A stretch of 64,000 nucleotides of DNA from Setoptus koraiensis (GCA_048013815.1 CM106586.1:15252001-15316000); one strand, 5' to 3'. Positions 36,310-47,529 are shown, numbered from the stretch's first letter. Notes: a model not told the origin generated them from the letters alone. Numbers and translations: made by a program.

Positions 36310-39300
36310 CTCGGCTAAAACTCAAGCTATTTGTATATAGTATAAAAAACTCGTGCGCAACTCTCTGTATTGTTACCAGCCTTCCCTCGGTATCTGAGCC
36401 ACCACGAACTATTACGTGCAGTATTAACACAATGTTTAGCCTGGCTGAAAACAGTTAACAAAACACGTTCAATTATGTGTAGCCAATAATAGTAGCAGCC
36501 AAGGTATCTGGTCACCACCTCTCGTTGTTGTTGTGGTTGTGGTTGTTGTTGCTGGCTAACTGGAACAACACTTTACACAACCAGTAGTGGCAGTAGCGAC
36601 AGGTGAACAAGATAAGAGCGTTCGCTTTAGCCACTTGCCTTCTTGTTTGTTGGTCTGTTTAATGTTTGCTCGTTCATTCGTTTGCTCGTTGCAACAAGCT
36701 TGATAGCTATCGAACAGGTGAAGAAGCGGTGGATGAATTTGTTAGAGAGGGAGAGAATTTGCATGGTTGCAAATTCTTGCTCGTTACGAGCAAGAATTCT
36801 GGCTCGCATATACAATTGTTGCTAAATGAGATACAAACATATTCAATCGTATTCTTTTACATGTGTTGTGTCGATAGGGAAAAAGACAGTGGCGGGCGGG
36901 GGACGGAGGGGGGGGGGGGCGCAGTCGAAATGCGCTTGCCATTGAACTTATCCAATCGAAGCCAGAACCTGAAATATTCTCCCGTTTTCTTCTTTGGTTA
37001 CCATCTCGATAAAAGTGTCTCTCTATGCCTATTAACCTGCCTAGTAAGTTATTGATATTACCACTTTGGCTGTTTATCGTCTCTGCTATTTGACATGTAC
37101 ACTTTATATGGGACGCACTATAATGAGCAGTTATCAAAAATAAATTTTCTCTAGATGGCTGGTTAGATGGCTAGACGGCCAGACGACAAGATGGCGAGTC
37201 GGCAAGACGGCTTAATGGATAGATGGTTGGATGGATAATTCATCACGTGCACATAGTCAGTATGCGTAATAAACTAATTTCTGTCAGATTCAGACTTTCT
37301 CTCTCTCTCCCTCTGATCAGATTTCCACCAATCATCATTGGCACGTATCGATGTGTACTTTGTTCTCTCTTGTTATCTGTCTTTTATCTTGAATAATGCA
37401 CTCCTATCAATTCTATCAATCAATTGAAAGTTTTTGTTTAACGAAGCTGACGAATGAGTGAATGAATCAATGAAAGATATAACTACCAGTTAGAGTAGAC
37501 AAATTACATTGTATCACTTTGCGCTTTACATGCGATAAGGTAGGTTAACAAATTTGTCTAGATAATAATAAGAACCTTAGTGATTGGGTCAGCTACATCA
37601 GATAGTCTGGCAAGATTGAAGGCATCGTTTGTGAGAAAAACATATTCGCGATTGTGTTCGAATGAACAAAAAATAATTTGTTGCCGAGGTTGGTAAGATA
37701 AACTTGTCATCAAGCTTGCAAAAGTTTGACCTGAAACTTGATGAAACAAACACGAACATGCGAGCATGCTGAAAGTTTAAAATTTATTCGAAAAAGGTTA
37801 CTCGGTCATTTGTTGGAAGCGATTTATTTCATCAACTGGAAATGATTCTGCTGATGATTTTGATGATTTATCATCTCCGGTCATACCGTACAGTAGTTTT
37901 ATAATGTTTACGTAACAGTCCACTCAATGTCAGCATGAAACATTATAACAACATCATTCGCAATACGTTCAATAATATTATCTCAAGTTACAAGACAAAT
38001 TTTCTGTTAAGAATTGAAACGTCAATCACGCATTAGGAACAATAAAACTGACGTGCCTGACAATCACTATAACCATCATGTTGCGTCAGTGGCTTTCATT
38101 CGTTTATCCAGCCTGTTAAGTTGGAAGCCGAACAATCTCAGGTCAGGTCCACACGACCAATTGTTGAGACTCTATTTTTACTCAAAAATTGTAGGAGTGA
38201 TTAGTTAGTTGGGTCTGTTTCATTATTTGTAATGCCAAGTAACTCTAGAATCAAGGTCACTCAAAGGGATCGGCAATTTGCTCGTTCGCATGCTCGATCG
38301 TCCGCCGCCAATGTTTGTATTTGGAATAAATAATGAAGTTTTTGCCAGCTAGTTTTTTCACTTTCTCCACGTCTCCAACTCTCTCACGTCTCTAAGAACT
38401 ATCTTACCATTATATCTCTGTGGCTAGGCGACAGGGTGCTATTTAAAGGTGCTTCCCATCTGTTTGGACTGCCAGCAGCCATTGTTGTTGTTGTTGTTGC
38501 GGTTACTGTTACCGTTGTTACCGTCTGCTCAAAATTGAGATACCACCTTGACTGTGCTCACTCTGGCAGACCAACTGAACGAGTGAAAAATCAGAGAGAA
38601 TTTTTTAAAAGAGCCTTGTTGCGGTCTTGCTAGCAATATTGTATCAAGGTCGAATTGCTCCTCATTTGTTCTCGTGATTGTTCTCCAAACGCCCAATTAT
38701 TATCAACTCTATCAATCCTCCCTCCCCCTCTCTCCTTCACCAATTTAATTCACGTTTTATCTCATCGAAATCTATTTTCTTCCACATGGCCGCCACCAGT
38801 TGCACGAAAGAATCCTGAACAATTATCGCGGATAAAGGCAATCATCTTTTTCCCCAGATTCACCTCGCCAATCACAAAGATGGTAGATGTTTTGCGAGAG
38901 GGAAAAACTTTTTTAATCTTGTGAGGCTTCGTCAGCACTGCGATATAAATGCAGATAAACCTACGAGTAATTCGAAATAGCCTCCATTATTGGGCCTATT
39001 TCTAGGCTAGAATAATCATAGGCATAGCTTATAAGAAAATTTATTGTATCGTAAAAATAATTTTGAATTAGTAGATGGCAATCAAGGCGATAATAATGTA
39101 ATAAGTAATTCTCTATATGCTGGTGCAATTTCGTTTTTGTCACGAACTCGAGACGATCATGGCCAATATCTGTTAATCATTTGTATTAATGATCAGACGA
39201 TTCTTCTATATTCTTCTTACATTTATATATAAATATATATATATCAATACAATGAGCCACTTGTTTTCTTTATTATGTTCATTAGTCACTCTCACTCTTT

Positions 39301-40571
39301 GCCCCACCTTTCTCTTTCTTTGTCTCTGTCTAAGGCTATCGATTATCTTTCATATGAGTATTTGTGAGTATGAATTATAATCTTGGTGTAATTAAAAGCG
39401 AATGAGCCATAATATCAGTTCGCTTTTTCATCCCTGATTTCCTTGTATCTGTTGTTGGTGCTGTTGCCGTTGTTGTTTTATCATTTTGCTTTTTATTCTA
39501 TAGTATTTATATTCTATCTTTAGTATTGATATAATAACACCGCTGGTAGTTATGTCCTTAATAACAACAATAATTCAATAGTTGAGCATTATAACAAGAT
39601 TATTATGCCATTATGAATAGTCAAATTAGAAATAGCGAAGAAACAAAAACTTTCAGTGGTGCCCCATTAAGTTATTGGCCACCATTAAATTTGCATGCCA
39701 ATGCTATTTCGGTATCTTATCTTCAGATATGCGCTTTTCTCTGACAAGCGAAAGGCTATTCAGGTTGGCTGGCACAACCGAGGCGACTCACTGTATCCTT
39801 TTGACAATTTTGATCGATCGTTTGACCCGGCTGAGCGTGTGTTTTAGATGCCGGTGGCATTAACCGAATCTGATCATTGATCAATGATTATCCCCATCGC
39901 ATCGACCAGATAAGATAGCATTTGTAGACAATATCCATGGAAAGTTAGACAGATCTTGCAAATCAATGTAGTAAATCAAGGTCAATTAACCAATGTGTTT
40001 TTAACAACTATCTGGCTATCACTATAATAATGAGCAATGTACCAAATGAATATACCGTTTGATTGAGCTCATTAGGCAACGCTAGCTGTTCATTGAAACA
40101 TCAAAATCAAGAATTTCTCCCTTTCTCTAATTGTGTATTGCCCAATGAAGATTTGTTTTACTTTTTGTCTAGATGGATTTAGTTGGCAACGAGTTATTTT
40201 AGACACTGACAATCAAACGAAAACAACTTTTACACAGTGTTGCTTATTTATGGTGTTCACATTGTGCGCGCGCTCATAAACGGTACATATCCAAGCATAC
40301 GAGACACGTCGAACGACAGATTTTCGATGGCACAGAATCGCACCGAATCTGGCACAGAAGCCCTTCGAATTTGGCGCGGGACCCCCTCCGAGGAAATTCT
40401 TTTCTTTGTATATGCAATGTTCGATGGGGATCCTTTCGGCCCCAAACGCAGGCACACGCAGTGGCCTAAGAATATATTGTTTGATACTCTAATTATAGTA
40501 TCAGAAAATATTACTTCGTTTCAGTGATCTGTCTAATCATCTCGGCAAGCAACTTCTGATCGTTTCGAACC
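36310..40571. other. Intergenic stretch between the cuticle and zinc-finger genes
   Basis: About 4.2 kb without a recognisable exon. It holds a 12-base-arm inverted repeat (36772-36798), a G-rich run (about 36892-36921), a degenerate GATGGCTAGAC-like repeat (about 37157-37237) and short AT-rich simple repeats near 39230. The right end must contain the promoter of the zinc-finger gene. A 96-codon plus-strand open frame at 40237-40527 could not be tied to it. Confidence 0.45.
36772..36798. repeat. Inverted repeat, 12-base arms, 3-base loop
   Basis: AATTCTTGCTCG at 36772-36783 is mirrored by CGAGCAAGAATT at 36787-36798, separated by TTA. The arms match perfectly. Confidence 0.9.
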
Positions 40572-41525
40572 ATGTCGTCGCCACTTGGATCAGCGAACGT
40601 TGATCGGAAATCAACTCCTCCGCAAGACGACTCTGAATCGAGGCAACAACAGCAATCACTTAATAATAGCAAAAAGAGAGGTAAGAAACGTTCGTTCGAT
40701 ATCGATTCTCTGATGGTTTCAGACAATGGCAACTCGCAAAATATTCGTCAAGCAAGTCAACAGAAATGCTTTGACACAGCAAATGTGGTCGATCATTGCA
40801 ATCAATCATCATCTATCAATAAGTCTTCATGTCATCAATCACTCAACAAGACTACAACTGAGGGAAATCCATTGGGAGAAAGTCAATCAATCCTTCCTCT
40901 CACAACCATCACCACCACTAATATGCAAAGCGATGAAAGCAAATTGTCAGCAGCTCAACAACAGGACTATGGCAATCAATTAATTGCCAACAACAGTCTT
41001 GAACAACAGCAAACCTTCGCGACCAATCTAACAACATCTACCAATCACACCTCTAAATATAATGTATTGCAAGTGCTTCAACCCACATCTATTTTAACAC
41101 CTTACGAATCGACCTACCAACAATTGGGCTGTCAGCCCGGATTGCAACTAACGTCCTCGGACGATCAGACATGCAGTTCATCCGCACCACAACAAGTCCG
41201 AAATGGTAAAACTAGTCAGCAGAATAGTACAGCTCCAAATATTATCACTAGCAATAATAATTCATCTAATCTAGTCTCGAATGATATACCACCGCGAAAC
41301 ATAGAAAGGAACAAGGATTCACAGGCATCATATCAGCAATCAACGGCACCCCAACACGATGATGGCCAACAGTTGACATCGAGTCTGACATTTATGCCAT
41401 CACTTGCAGTCTTGGCCACCTACCCAATGTTTAATTGGTGTGCTAAATGTAGCGCCTCATTCCGAATGACATCAGATCTTGTTCAACATATGAGGACACA
41501 CCATAAGAGGCATCGTACTAACTAG
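40572..41525 (+). CDS. Ser/Gln/Asn-rich protein with one C-terminal C2H2 zinc finger (PRDM8/ZNF488-like finger)
   Basis: A single-exon frame of 317 residues. Most of it is low-complexity (Gln, Asn, Ser, Thr). Near the N-terminus a basic patch (KKRGKKR) is followed by SFDIDSLM (41-48), which resembles an eh1-type Groucho-binding motif. The only folded unit is at the very end: C290-x2-C293-x12-H306-x3-H310 within CAKCSASFRMTSDLVQHMR. From memory this finger resembles that of PRDM8 and ZNF488, in particular the FRMTSDLV core. PRDM8 carries a PR domain and another finger after this one; neither is visible here. A polyadenylation signal AATAAA lies at 41551-41556, just after the stop, so the protein probably ends here. 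It is probably a nuclear repressor. Family assignment is tentative and upstream exons are possible. Confidence 0.72.
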   Translation: MSSPLGSANVDRKSTPPQDDSESRQQQQSLNNSKKRGKKRSFDIDSLMVSDNGNSQNIRQASQQKCFDTANVVDHCNQSSSINKSSCHQSLNKTTTEGNPLGESQSILPLTTITTTNMQSDESKLSAAQQQDYGNQLIANNSLEQQQTFATNLTTSTNHTSKYNVLQVLQPTSILTPYESTYQQLGCQPGLQLTSSDDQTCSSSAPQQVRNGKTSQQNSTAPNIITSNNNSSNLVSNDIPPRNIERNKDSQASYQQSTAPQHDDGQQLTSSLTFMPSLAVLATYPMFNWCAKCSASFRMTSDLVQHMRTHHKRHRTN

Positions 41526-41550
41526 GCCCAAACAAATTTTTTGGGCCCAA

Positions 41551-41556
41551 AATAAA
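41551..41556 (+). terminator. Polyadenylation signal of the zinc-finger gene
   Basis: AATAAA 25 bases after the stop codon. A second AATAAA occurs at about 41751-41756. Confidence 0.65.
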
Positions 41557-41809
41557 CAGTGCAACGATGGCGACAGGGCGAAAATTGAAGTCTCCAATGT
41601 ATGGGTTTTCTCACTCATTTTATAGTATCCCAACGAAATCCATACCTTTAAGATAATCAATGATCTCATCAAACTAACAGGCATATTCTCATTGTCTACC
41701 GATACATAGCAACGAAACAGCTACAGATTGAAACACTATAACAGATCTACTAATAAAGTTTAATCGCAGTAGTTGCACCATGAGGGACCTTGTTATTAAA
41801 ACTTCAATT

Positions 41810-43249
41810 TTATTTATCATTGGATTTAGATAGTTTCTTAATTTCATCAAGACAATATTTGGAGGTCGCTGTAACATCTTTAAAATTATAATGTTGCCTA
41901 TTGCTATGAGCCAATTTACTTGATTGTTCACAGTAATATATTGCTTGATCAATTTTCAACAATTGTAGATGTATTAGGCCTAGATTCGCGTAAAACGAGG
42001 CTAGCTCTTGAGAGCCTGCTTCTTTAGCTCCTTCAACGGCCTTTTTTATATAATCACATCCTTCTTCGGGGAAATCACTCATGGCGAGAGTTGTGCCTAC
42101 GTCATTCATTAGTATGAGTGTTTGATCATGTATTCTACCCAATACAAGAGAACTTATTTGTACGGCTTTCTTCAACACTTTAGTGGCCTCATTCATGTTA
42201 TTCTCACCAATGTAATGTTTGGCCAACCAATCGTAACCCCATCCAAGCAAAGCTAACTCGTTCTTTTTTTCATCACTAAGATCGTCGGACTTTAAAGTAT
42301 CTAAATGAGGAATTAGATCTTTGAGTTTTTCTTGAAGTGTGTCAATAACAAATTGATAACCTTTGACAGCTTTGTGATGGCTGTCTTTCCTACGACTATA
42401 AATGGAGGCTAATTTTAAAGAAAGTTCTAGTATTGCCGGATCAGTGGGGTCAGTGTTGTGATTTAGCATTTTTTTGATTAACTCTACAAAAATCTTTTCA
42501 GCATGAACCAGATCCTCGTTCTCGAAATAACTCGTTGCCAATATATTATTTATTAGCATTTCTTTCTCATAATTATCATCATCTTGGGCTAAAACTAATG
42601 CGTCATGGAGTATCTCCTCAGCTTTGGCATAATCTTGTTTCATGAGACAATAGGCTCCTTTTCGTATTAGAATATCCAGTGGAGTTAGCTCTTTGTCATC
42701 TATATCATCAATATTGTCCTTAAATCCAAATATACTCATTATACTGAAAGCAATCAAGTATCCATACGAAATAGAAGATCTCCTTTTGCGGTAGTTTTTT
42801 TCACTTCTATATGAGTTGCCTGCTGTAATTGGGCTAATATCTTCAAAGATAACTTGATGATGAGATCCCCTGATAGTTTCCTCCCCAAATATATGATTAT
42901 GAGTTTTCCTCAACTGTTCTCGAGGTGGTCTGCTCTCTTTCAGTTTCAGGTTATTGCTGTAAAATCTTACGATACTGTTATATTTGAGATCCTGATTTTG
43001 AGACAGATCAATTTGTGAACTGCCTGTAAATAGTTTGTTTCTAGAATTAGACAACGTAAATTTTTTTAACAATTTATGTTTGGTGTTGAACTGCGTCTGA
43101 TAATAGTAGGTAGGTCGCAATAGGTTATGATAATGTGCTGGCATGTCATTTAATTTAGAGAATTCATCGTAATACATAATGCCAGAACCTTTTGGTTGCT
43201 TCAATGCTCTGAGCATTAGCCCTAGTGATGACCTAATGAGTGACATCAT
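41810..43249 (-). CDS. TTC19: Tetratricopeptide repeat protein 19, mitochondrial (complex III assembly)
   Basis: A single-exon frame of 479 residues. The N-terminal third is basic and poorly conserved, as expected for a mitochondrial targeting segment, and is followed by a hydrophobic stretch (GYLIAFSIMSIFGF). TPR units fill the rest. Sections such as AEEILHDALVLA, LELSLKLASIYSRR and HDQTLILMNDVGTTLA match the order of conserved blocks in animal TTC19. In other animals TTC19 removes Rieske protein fragments from complex III in the inner membrane. Two Met codons start the frame (43249 and 43246), and either may be used. A polyadenylation hexamer on the minus strand (41809-41814) overlaps the stop codon, so the 3' untranslated region is very short. 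The gene diverges from ARFRP1. Confidence 0.88.
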   Translation of the reverse strand: MMSLIRSSLGLMLRALKQPKGSGIMYYDEFSKLNDMPAHYHNLLRPTYYYQTQFNTKHKLLKKFTLSNSRNKLFTGSSQIDLSQNQDLKYNSIVRFYSNNLKLKESRPPREQLRKTHNHIFGEETIRGSHHQVIFEDISPITAGNSYRSEKNYRKRRSSISYGYLIAFSIMSIFGFKDNIDDIDDKELTPLDILIRKGAYCLMKQDYAKAEEILHDALVLAQDDDNYEKEMLINNILATSYFENEDLVHAEKIFVELIKKMLNHNTDPTDPAILELSLKLASIYSRRKDSHHKAVKGYQFVIDTLQEKLKDLIPHLDTLKSDDLSDEKKNELALLGWGYDWLAKHYIGENNMNEATKVLKKAVQISSLVLGRIHDQTLILMNDVGTTLAMSDFPEEGCDYIKKAVEGAKEAGSQELASFYANLGLIHLQLLKIDQAIYYCEQSSKLAHSNRQHYNFKDVTATSKYCLDEIKKLSKSNDK

Positions 43250-43750
43250 TCCGCCAGGAGGTTCTAATAGGCGTTAGAAACTGCAAATAGTCTTGCGACC
43301 ATTAATCGAAATATTCGGATATAATATTATCGAATTTTAATTTAATAATTTTTAGTAATAAATCAGCGAAGCTGACGGACAATGTTAAAATTTAATGCAA
43401 CAGACGGAATTCTTGTTTTGTCCTTCCTAAGAGCTCCTGTCCTATTCTCCCTCAAAACATATGTTTTTTGCGATAATAGCCTTCAGAAGAAAAGTTTCCA
43501 CATGATTGGGAAGGGGGCACGCACGACGACTTTCACTTGAGGACGTGCGCTGCCTGATCCTTCTAACGAGCAAATTAAATGCAAAATTCCTGATTCGCAG
43601 AAATAAAAAGAACTAACAAAAAGTGAAACATCTATCGAGACAACCCACAAATTAGTGTGCTAACAAGAGCGCTGCAAGCGCCTCTCGTGGAGTTTCTTTT
43701 AATCATATTATCATCGGTCACACAATGGTACAATATGACATGCAATAATG

Positions 43751-44247
43751 GCCATATTGTTGTTGTGATTTAAGTCATTGTTATCCCACTACACTTGTCA
43801 TTAAATGCACTGTAATCGTCGCAATTAAGAGCTCTCTTTTCATTTTACACCAGAGATAATGTTCTCATTATTTTATGGCTTCTGGGAATACTTTTTCAAG
43901 AAGGGAGATTATTTTGTTTTGATTTTAGGATTAGATAACTCAGGGAAGACCACATTTCTGGAGCACGCTAGAGTTAAATTTAACAAAAATCACCGACCAA
44001 TCGATCTATCTAGGATAGCTTCAACAGTAGGATTAAATGTCGGACGAATCGAGACATCGGGAGTGAGATTAAACTTTTGGGACCTCGGAGGCCAGAGAGA
44101 GTTACAATTGTTATGGAACAAGGTAAATAATCATAACACAGTACCCAACATATAGCCCTTTGCATAAAACACTACACTATTTACAAAAGCATCAATCTAG
44201 TAACCAATCGATCAATCGAATTATATCACATTCATTTTTCTAGTACT
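43751..44247 (+). other. Duplicate copy of ARFRP1 5' end (probable assembly overlap)
   Basis: These 497 bases, which include ARFRP1 exon 1 (43859-44122), recur at 44785-45281 with no difference found by eye, introns and flanks included. The second copy starts exactly at the first base after the N gap. The first copy diverges one base past the shared block, four bases into exon 2, into a 37-base tail that runs into the gap. Perfect identity in intronic DNA together with exact abutment to a gap points to two contig ends that overlap but were not merged. Taken at face value it would be a truncated gene lacking exon 2. Confidence 0.9.
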
Positions 44248-44284
44248 CAAAGCCCATATGACTCTAAACCCAGAACCTCTCACT

Positions 44285-44784
44285 NNNNNNNNNNNNNNNN
44301 NNNNNNNNNNNNNNNNNNNNNNNNNNNNNNNNNNNNNNNNNNNNNNNNNNNNNNNNNNNNNNNNNNNNNNNNNNNNNNNNNNNNNNNNNNNNNNNNNNNN
44401 NNNNNNNNNNNNNNNNNNNNNNNNNNNNNNNNNNNNNNNNNNNNNNNNNNNNNNNNNNNNNNNNNNNNNNNNNNNNNNNNNNNNNNNNNNNNNNNNNNNN
44501 NNNNNNNNNNNNNNNNNNNNNNNNNNNNNNNNNNNNNNNNNNNNNNNNNNNNNNNNNNNNNNNNNNNNNNNNNNNNNNNNNNNNNNNNNNNNNNNNNNNN
44601 NNNNNNNNNNNNNNNNNNNNNNNNNNNNNNNNNNNNNNNNNNNNNNNNNNNNNNNNNNNNNNNNNNNNNNNNNNNNNNNNNNNNNNNNNNNNNNNNNNNN
44701 NNNNNNNNNNNNNNNNNNNNNNNNNNNNNNNNNNNNNNNNNNNNNNNNNNNNNNNNNNNNNNNNNNNNNNNNNNNNNNNNNNNN
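44285..44784. other. Assembly gap, 500 N
   Basis: Exactly 500 N characters, a typical default for a gap of unknown size. Given the overlap of the flanks, the real gap length may be negative, that is, no sequence is missing. Confidence 0.99.
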
Positions 44785-44892
44785 GCCATATTGTTGTTGT
44801 GATTTAAGTCATTGTTATCCCACTACACTTGTCATTAAATGCACTGTAATCGTCGCAATTAAGAGCTCTCTTTTCATTTTACACCAGAGATA

Positions 44893-45610
44893 ATGTTCTC
44901 ATTATTTTATGGCTTCTGGGAATACTTTTTCAAGAAGGGAGATTATTTTGTTTTGATTTTAGGATTAGATAACTCAGGGAAGACCACATTTCTGGAGCAC
45001 GCTAGAGTTAAATTTAACAAAAATCACCGACCAATCGATCTATCTAGGATAGCTTCAACAGTAGGATTAAATGTCGGACGAATCGAGACATCGGGAGTGA
45101 GATTAAACTTTTGGGACCTCGGAGGCCAGAGAGAGTTACAATTGTTATGGAACAAGGTAAATAATCATAACACAGTACCCAACATATAGCCCTTTGCATA
45201 AAACACTACACTATTTACAAAAGCATCAATCTAGTAACCAATCGATCAATCGAATTATATCACATTCATTTTTCTAGTACTTTCTAGAGTCTCACGCAGT
45301 TATTTGGGTAGTTGATTCGTCAGATCGCAATAGACTTGAAGAGTCAAGACAATCATTCGACAGTATAATCAAAAATAAACTTTTGGATGGGCTGCCTTTG
45401 CTATTCGTCATAAACAAACAAGACATTCCCAACTCCTATTCTCCAGACGAAGTAATAGCAGCCTACAGACCAAGTCTCAATATAATTGGCGACAGGCACT
45501 TTCTTACATTACCCGTATCGGCACTTAAAGGCAACGGTCTGCAACAAGCAATAGATTGGATCGCAGAACATATCAAAACCACGCCTAAGCCTCCGTCCGA
45601 ATCTATATAA
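44893..45610 (+). CDS. ARFRP1: ADP-ribosylation factor-related protein 1 (Arf-like GTPase of the trans-Golgi)
   Basis: Two exons, 44893-45156 and 45278-45610, joined at an AAG/GTAAAT donor and TTTCTAG acceptor in phase 0, give 198 residues (human 201). Motifs are GLDNSGKT (24-31), TVGLN in switch I, WDLGGQ (74-79) and NKQD (134-137). The N-terminus MFSLFYGFWEYFFKK lacks Gly2. This suits ARFRP1, which is N-acetylated and not myristoylated, and separates it from ARF and most ARL proteins. ARFRP1 acts at the trans-Golgi, upstream of ARL1 and golgin recruitment. A polyadenylation hexamer overlaps the stop (45609-45614). The start codon is about 600 bases from TTC19 once the false duplicate is removed, so the two probably share a divergent promoter region. 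Confidence 0.95.
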
Positions 45611-45614
45611 TAAA

Positions 45615-46516
45615 TTTTATTATATGTATATAATATATAATAGATCTTGAAATTAAACTATTAAATCAACTAAAGCATAGTACGGGTATCTATATATTAC
45701 TGTATAACTGTACAAGATTGCTCTTGTTTACATCTATCACACAGCTACAGAGATTATATCTTGTTGACTTGGCTAGTTTGTTTGTTCAGTCTAGTACCTG
45801 TCACCTGAATTGAAGAGCGATTTTTAATATCAGTGAACGATATTGTAGAACGACAACCGGCAGAAACAACTTGTTCATTCAGTACGGTTTTCTGATGTCG
45901 CCGCACTACTTCTACTACTACCATCAACTTGTATTCGCCATCATGTCGGGCAAACATCATTGATACACTTTGTTCAAACAAGTGGTAGCAATCTTCTGCT
46001 TCCTATTAGACTCTAAACTATAGTTGTACAATCAAAGAAATGATCAGTGATACTTGGTAGTTGGGTACTATTATGTAATTGCTACCGTTATAGAGATTCC
46101 GCTAACATTACCTAATGAAAGTTGCATGTAGCTTTGATTATTGTTGACTTAGTGATCATTGAACAACAACATTGATAGGCATTATGATTGCCTGATCTAG
46201 GTGAGTTTCTTCATCTTACAATTGATTGTCAAACTTATGACTGATGGCTTTCATACGACAGCATACAGACATCAGACTAGTTCCTCGATATCCAGTACAG
46301 TCGCCATCGTGTCTGACTTTCAATTACTTGGCTCTATTTTTTTGTGACACTCATAATTGTATGAACCTTTACTTGGTGGTACGGTAGGTTTGAAGTGAAT
46401 TCAACACTGTCATGCGATGGCGCCTCCCTCTTGACGATATCAGATTCAACCGTGAATTCTCTTCAACATCCTGTAAGGGATCCTCAAATTTGCACTGTGG
46501 CGATTATCAAAATACT
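45615..46516. other. Intergenic stretch between ARFRP1 and the secreted peptide gene
   Basis: About 900 bases of ordinary AT-rich sequence. Nothing recognisable apart from the flanking polyadenylation and TATA signals. Confidence 0.5.
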
Positions 46517-46525
46517 TATAAAATA
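46517..46525 (+). promoter_or_regulatory. TATA box of the secreted peptide gene
   Basis: TATAAAATA on the plus strand. An untranslated first exon follows, ending at a GTAAGT donor near 46636. The matching acceptor (ACAG, ending at about 46768) sits immediately before the start codon at 46770. Confidence 0.7.
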
Positions 46526-46769
46526 GTGGGCCTTCACTAACCGCCTTATCATTCAACAATCGCCATCAATCGAGTATACATCAGTCTTTTCAAATAGAAT
46601 TCAATCAGTTTCGTTTCAGTCAATAGAACCCAAAAGTAAGTTGAGTGATTCAAGTGCTTTATCTGCAGACCAATGAGAAAGCTTTCAACATTTTAAAGAT
46701 CAAACACGTATATATATACATATATCGCTCTAGTCTAAAAATTAATTTATTGCCCTATAAACAAACAGA

Positions 46770-47529
46770 ATGTCGCCGCAACTAAATTCCGTCGCATCTA
46801 TTGCCGCCATAGCAACAATACTGTTGTTTGTTTCATCAAGTGCACATTGTCAAGATTACGATAATGAAGGTGAGACTGCCATAACTGGTCTATCAGGCCT
46901 TTCAGGTCTATCAGGTCTTACAGGATTAGCCGCTAGCGGTGCCATAACTGGTTATGCTCCAATTGGCGCATCCAACGCCGAGGCTTCAAACCACAATGAA
47001 AATCAACAACAGGGTGCAGCTAGTGAAAACTCCGAGGCCGAAGCTGGAGATTACGACGAGGACTCCAATGATTCGTCAGCTTCAGAAATGCACCCCATTC
47101 TATCCAAAGTGATCAACTTGATCAGTGGTGGCCGGTAAGTTCACTACATTTCTGACTCGACCCTTTTATTTTCAAGCAACCTGATTCCACTAACAGCTCT
47201 CGTCGACATCCACCTGTACAATGTCCGTCCAGTCACAAGAGATCGATCCCAGAGATTGAAAGCCATCAGGTTGCAGCAACAAAAACAGTTCACAGAGTTA
47301 AGAGAGGATCGAAAGGATATGTGCCATACGTCAGCACATACGTCAAGACAGACAAGAAGGCCAACTTCAAATGGGGCGTAAGTAAACAAGATTCAGTCAA
47401 ATTCAGATTCTACAGGGTAAGCGAGGCTTCATTATAATATTTACATATATTTACACATGATATTTGTTGGATTGATCATTCTAAAACAGGTTAAAGCCAA
47501 GGTCGGAAAGAAATACGGACGCAAATGAG
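46770..47529 (+). CDS. Secreted precursor with RVKR cleavage site and basic C-terminal peptide (unrecognised)
   Basis: Exons 46770-47134, 47197-47377 and 47491-47529 give 194 residues; an alternative donor at 47417 adds 13 residues. The product has a signal peptide (hydrophobic IAAIATILLFVSSSAHC), a Gly/Leu/Ser repeat (GLSGLSGLSGLTGL) and an acidic Ser/Asp/Glu segment (about 85-107). Possible processing sites follow: RSRR (122-125), KR (136-137) and RVKR (155-158). Cleavage at RVKR would release residues 159-194, which carry eleven Lys/Arg and one Asp and end in Tyr-Gly-Arg-Lys. That end is a potential amidation signal after trimming of Arg-Lys. An acidic front and basic mature end are common in precursors of antimicrobial peptides and some neuropeptides. 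I do not recognise the family. The TATA box and leader intron support a real, regulated gene, and AATAAA lies at about 47704. Confidence 0.78.

Noticed and set aside
43859-44155. A second, truncated ARFRP1 gene
   Set aside because: Identical to the real gene including intron and flanks and ends at an N gap, so treated as a contig overlap.
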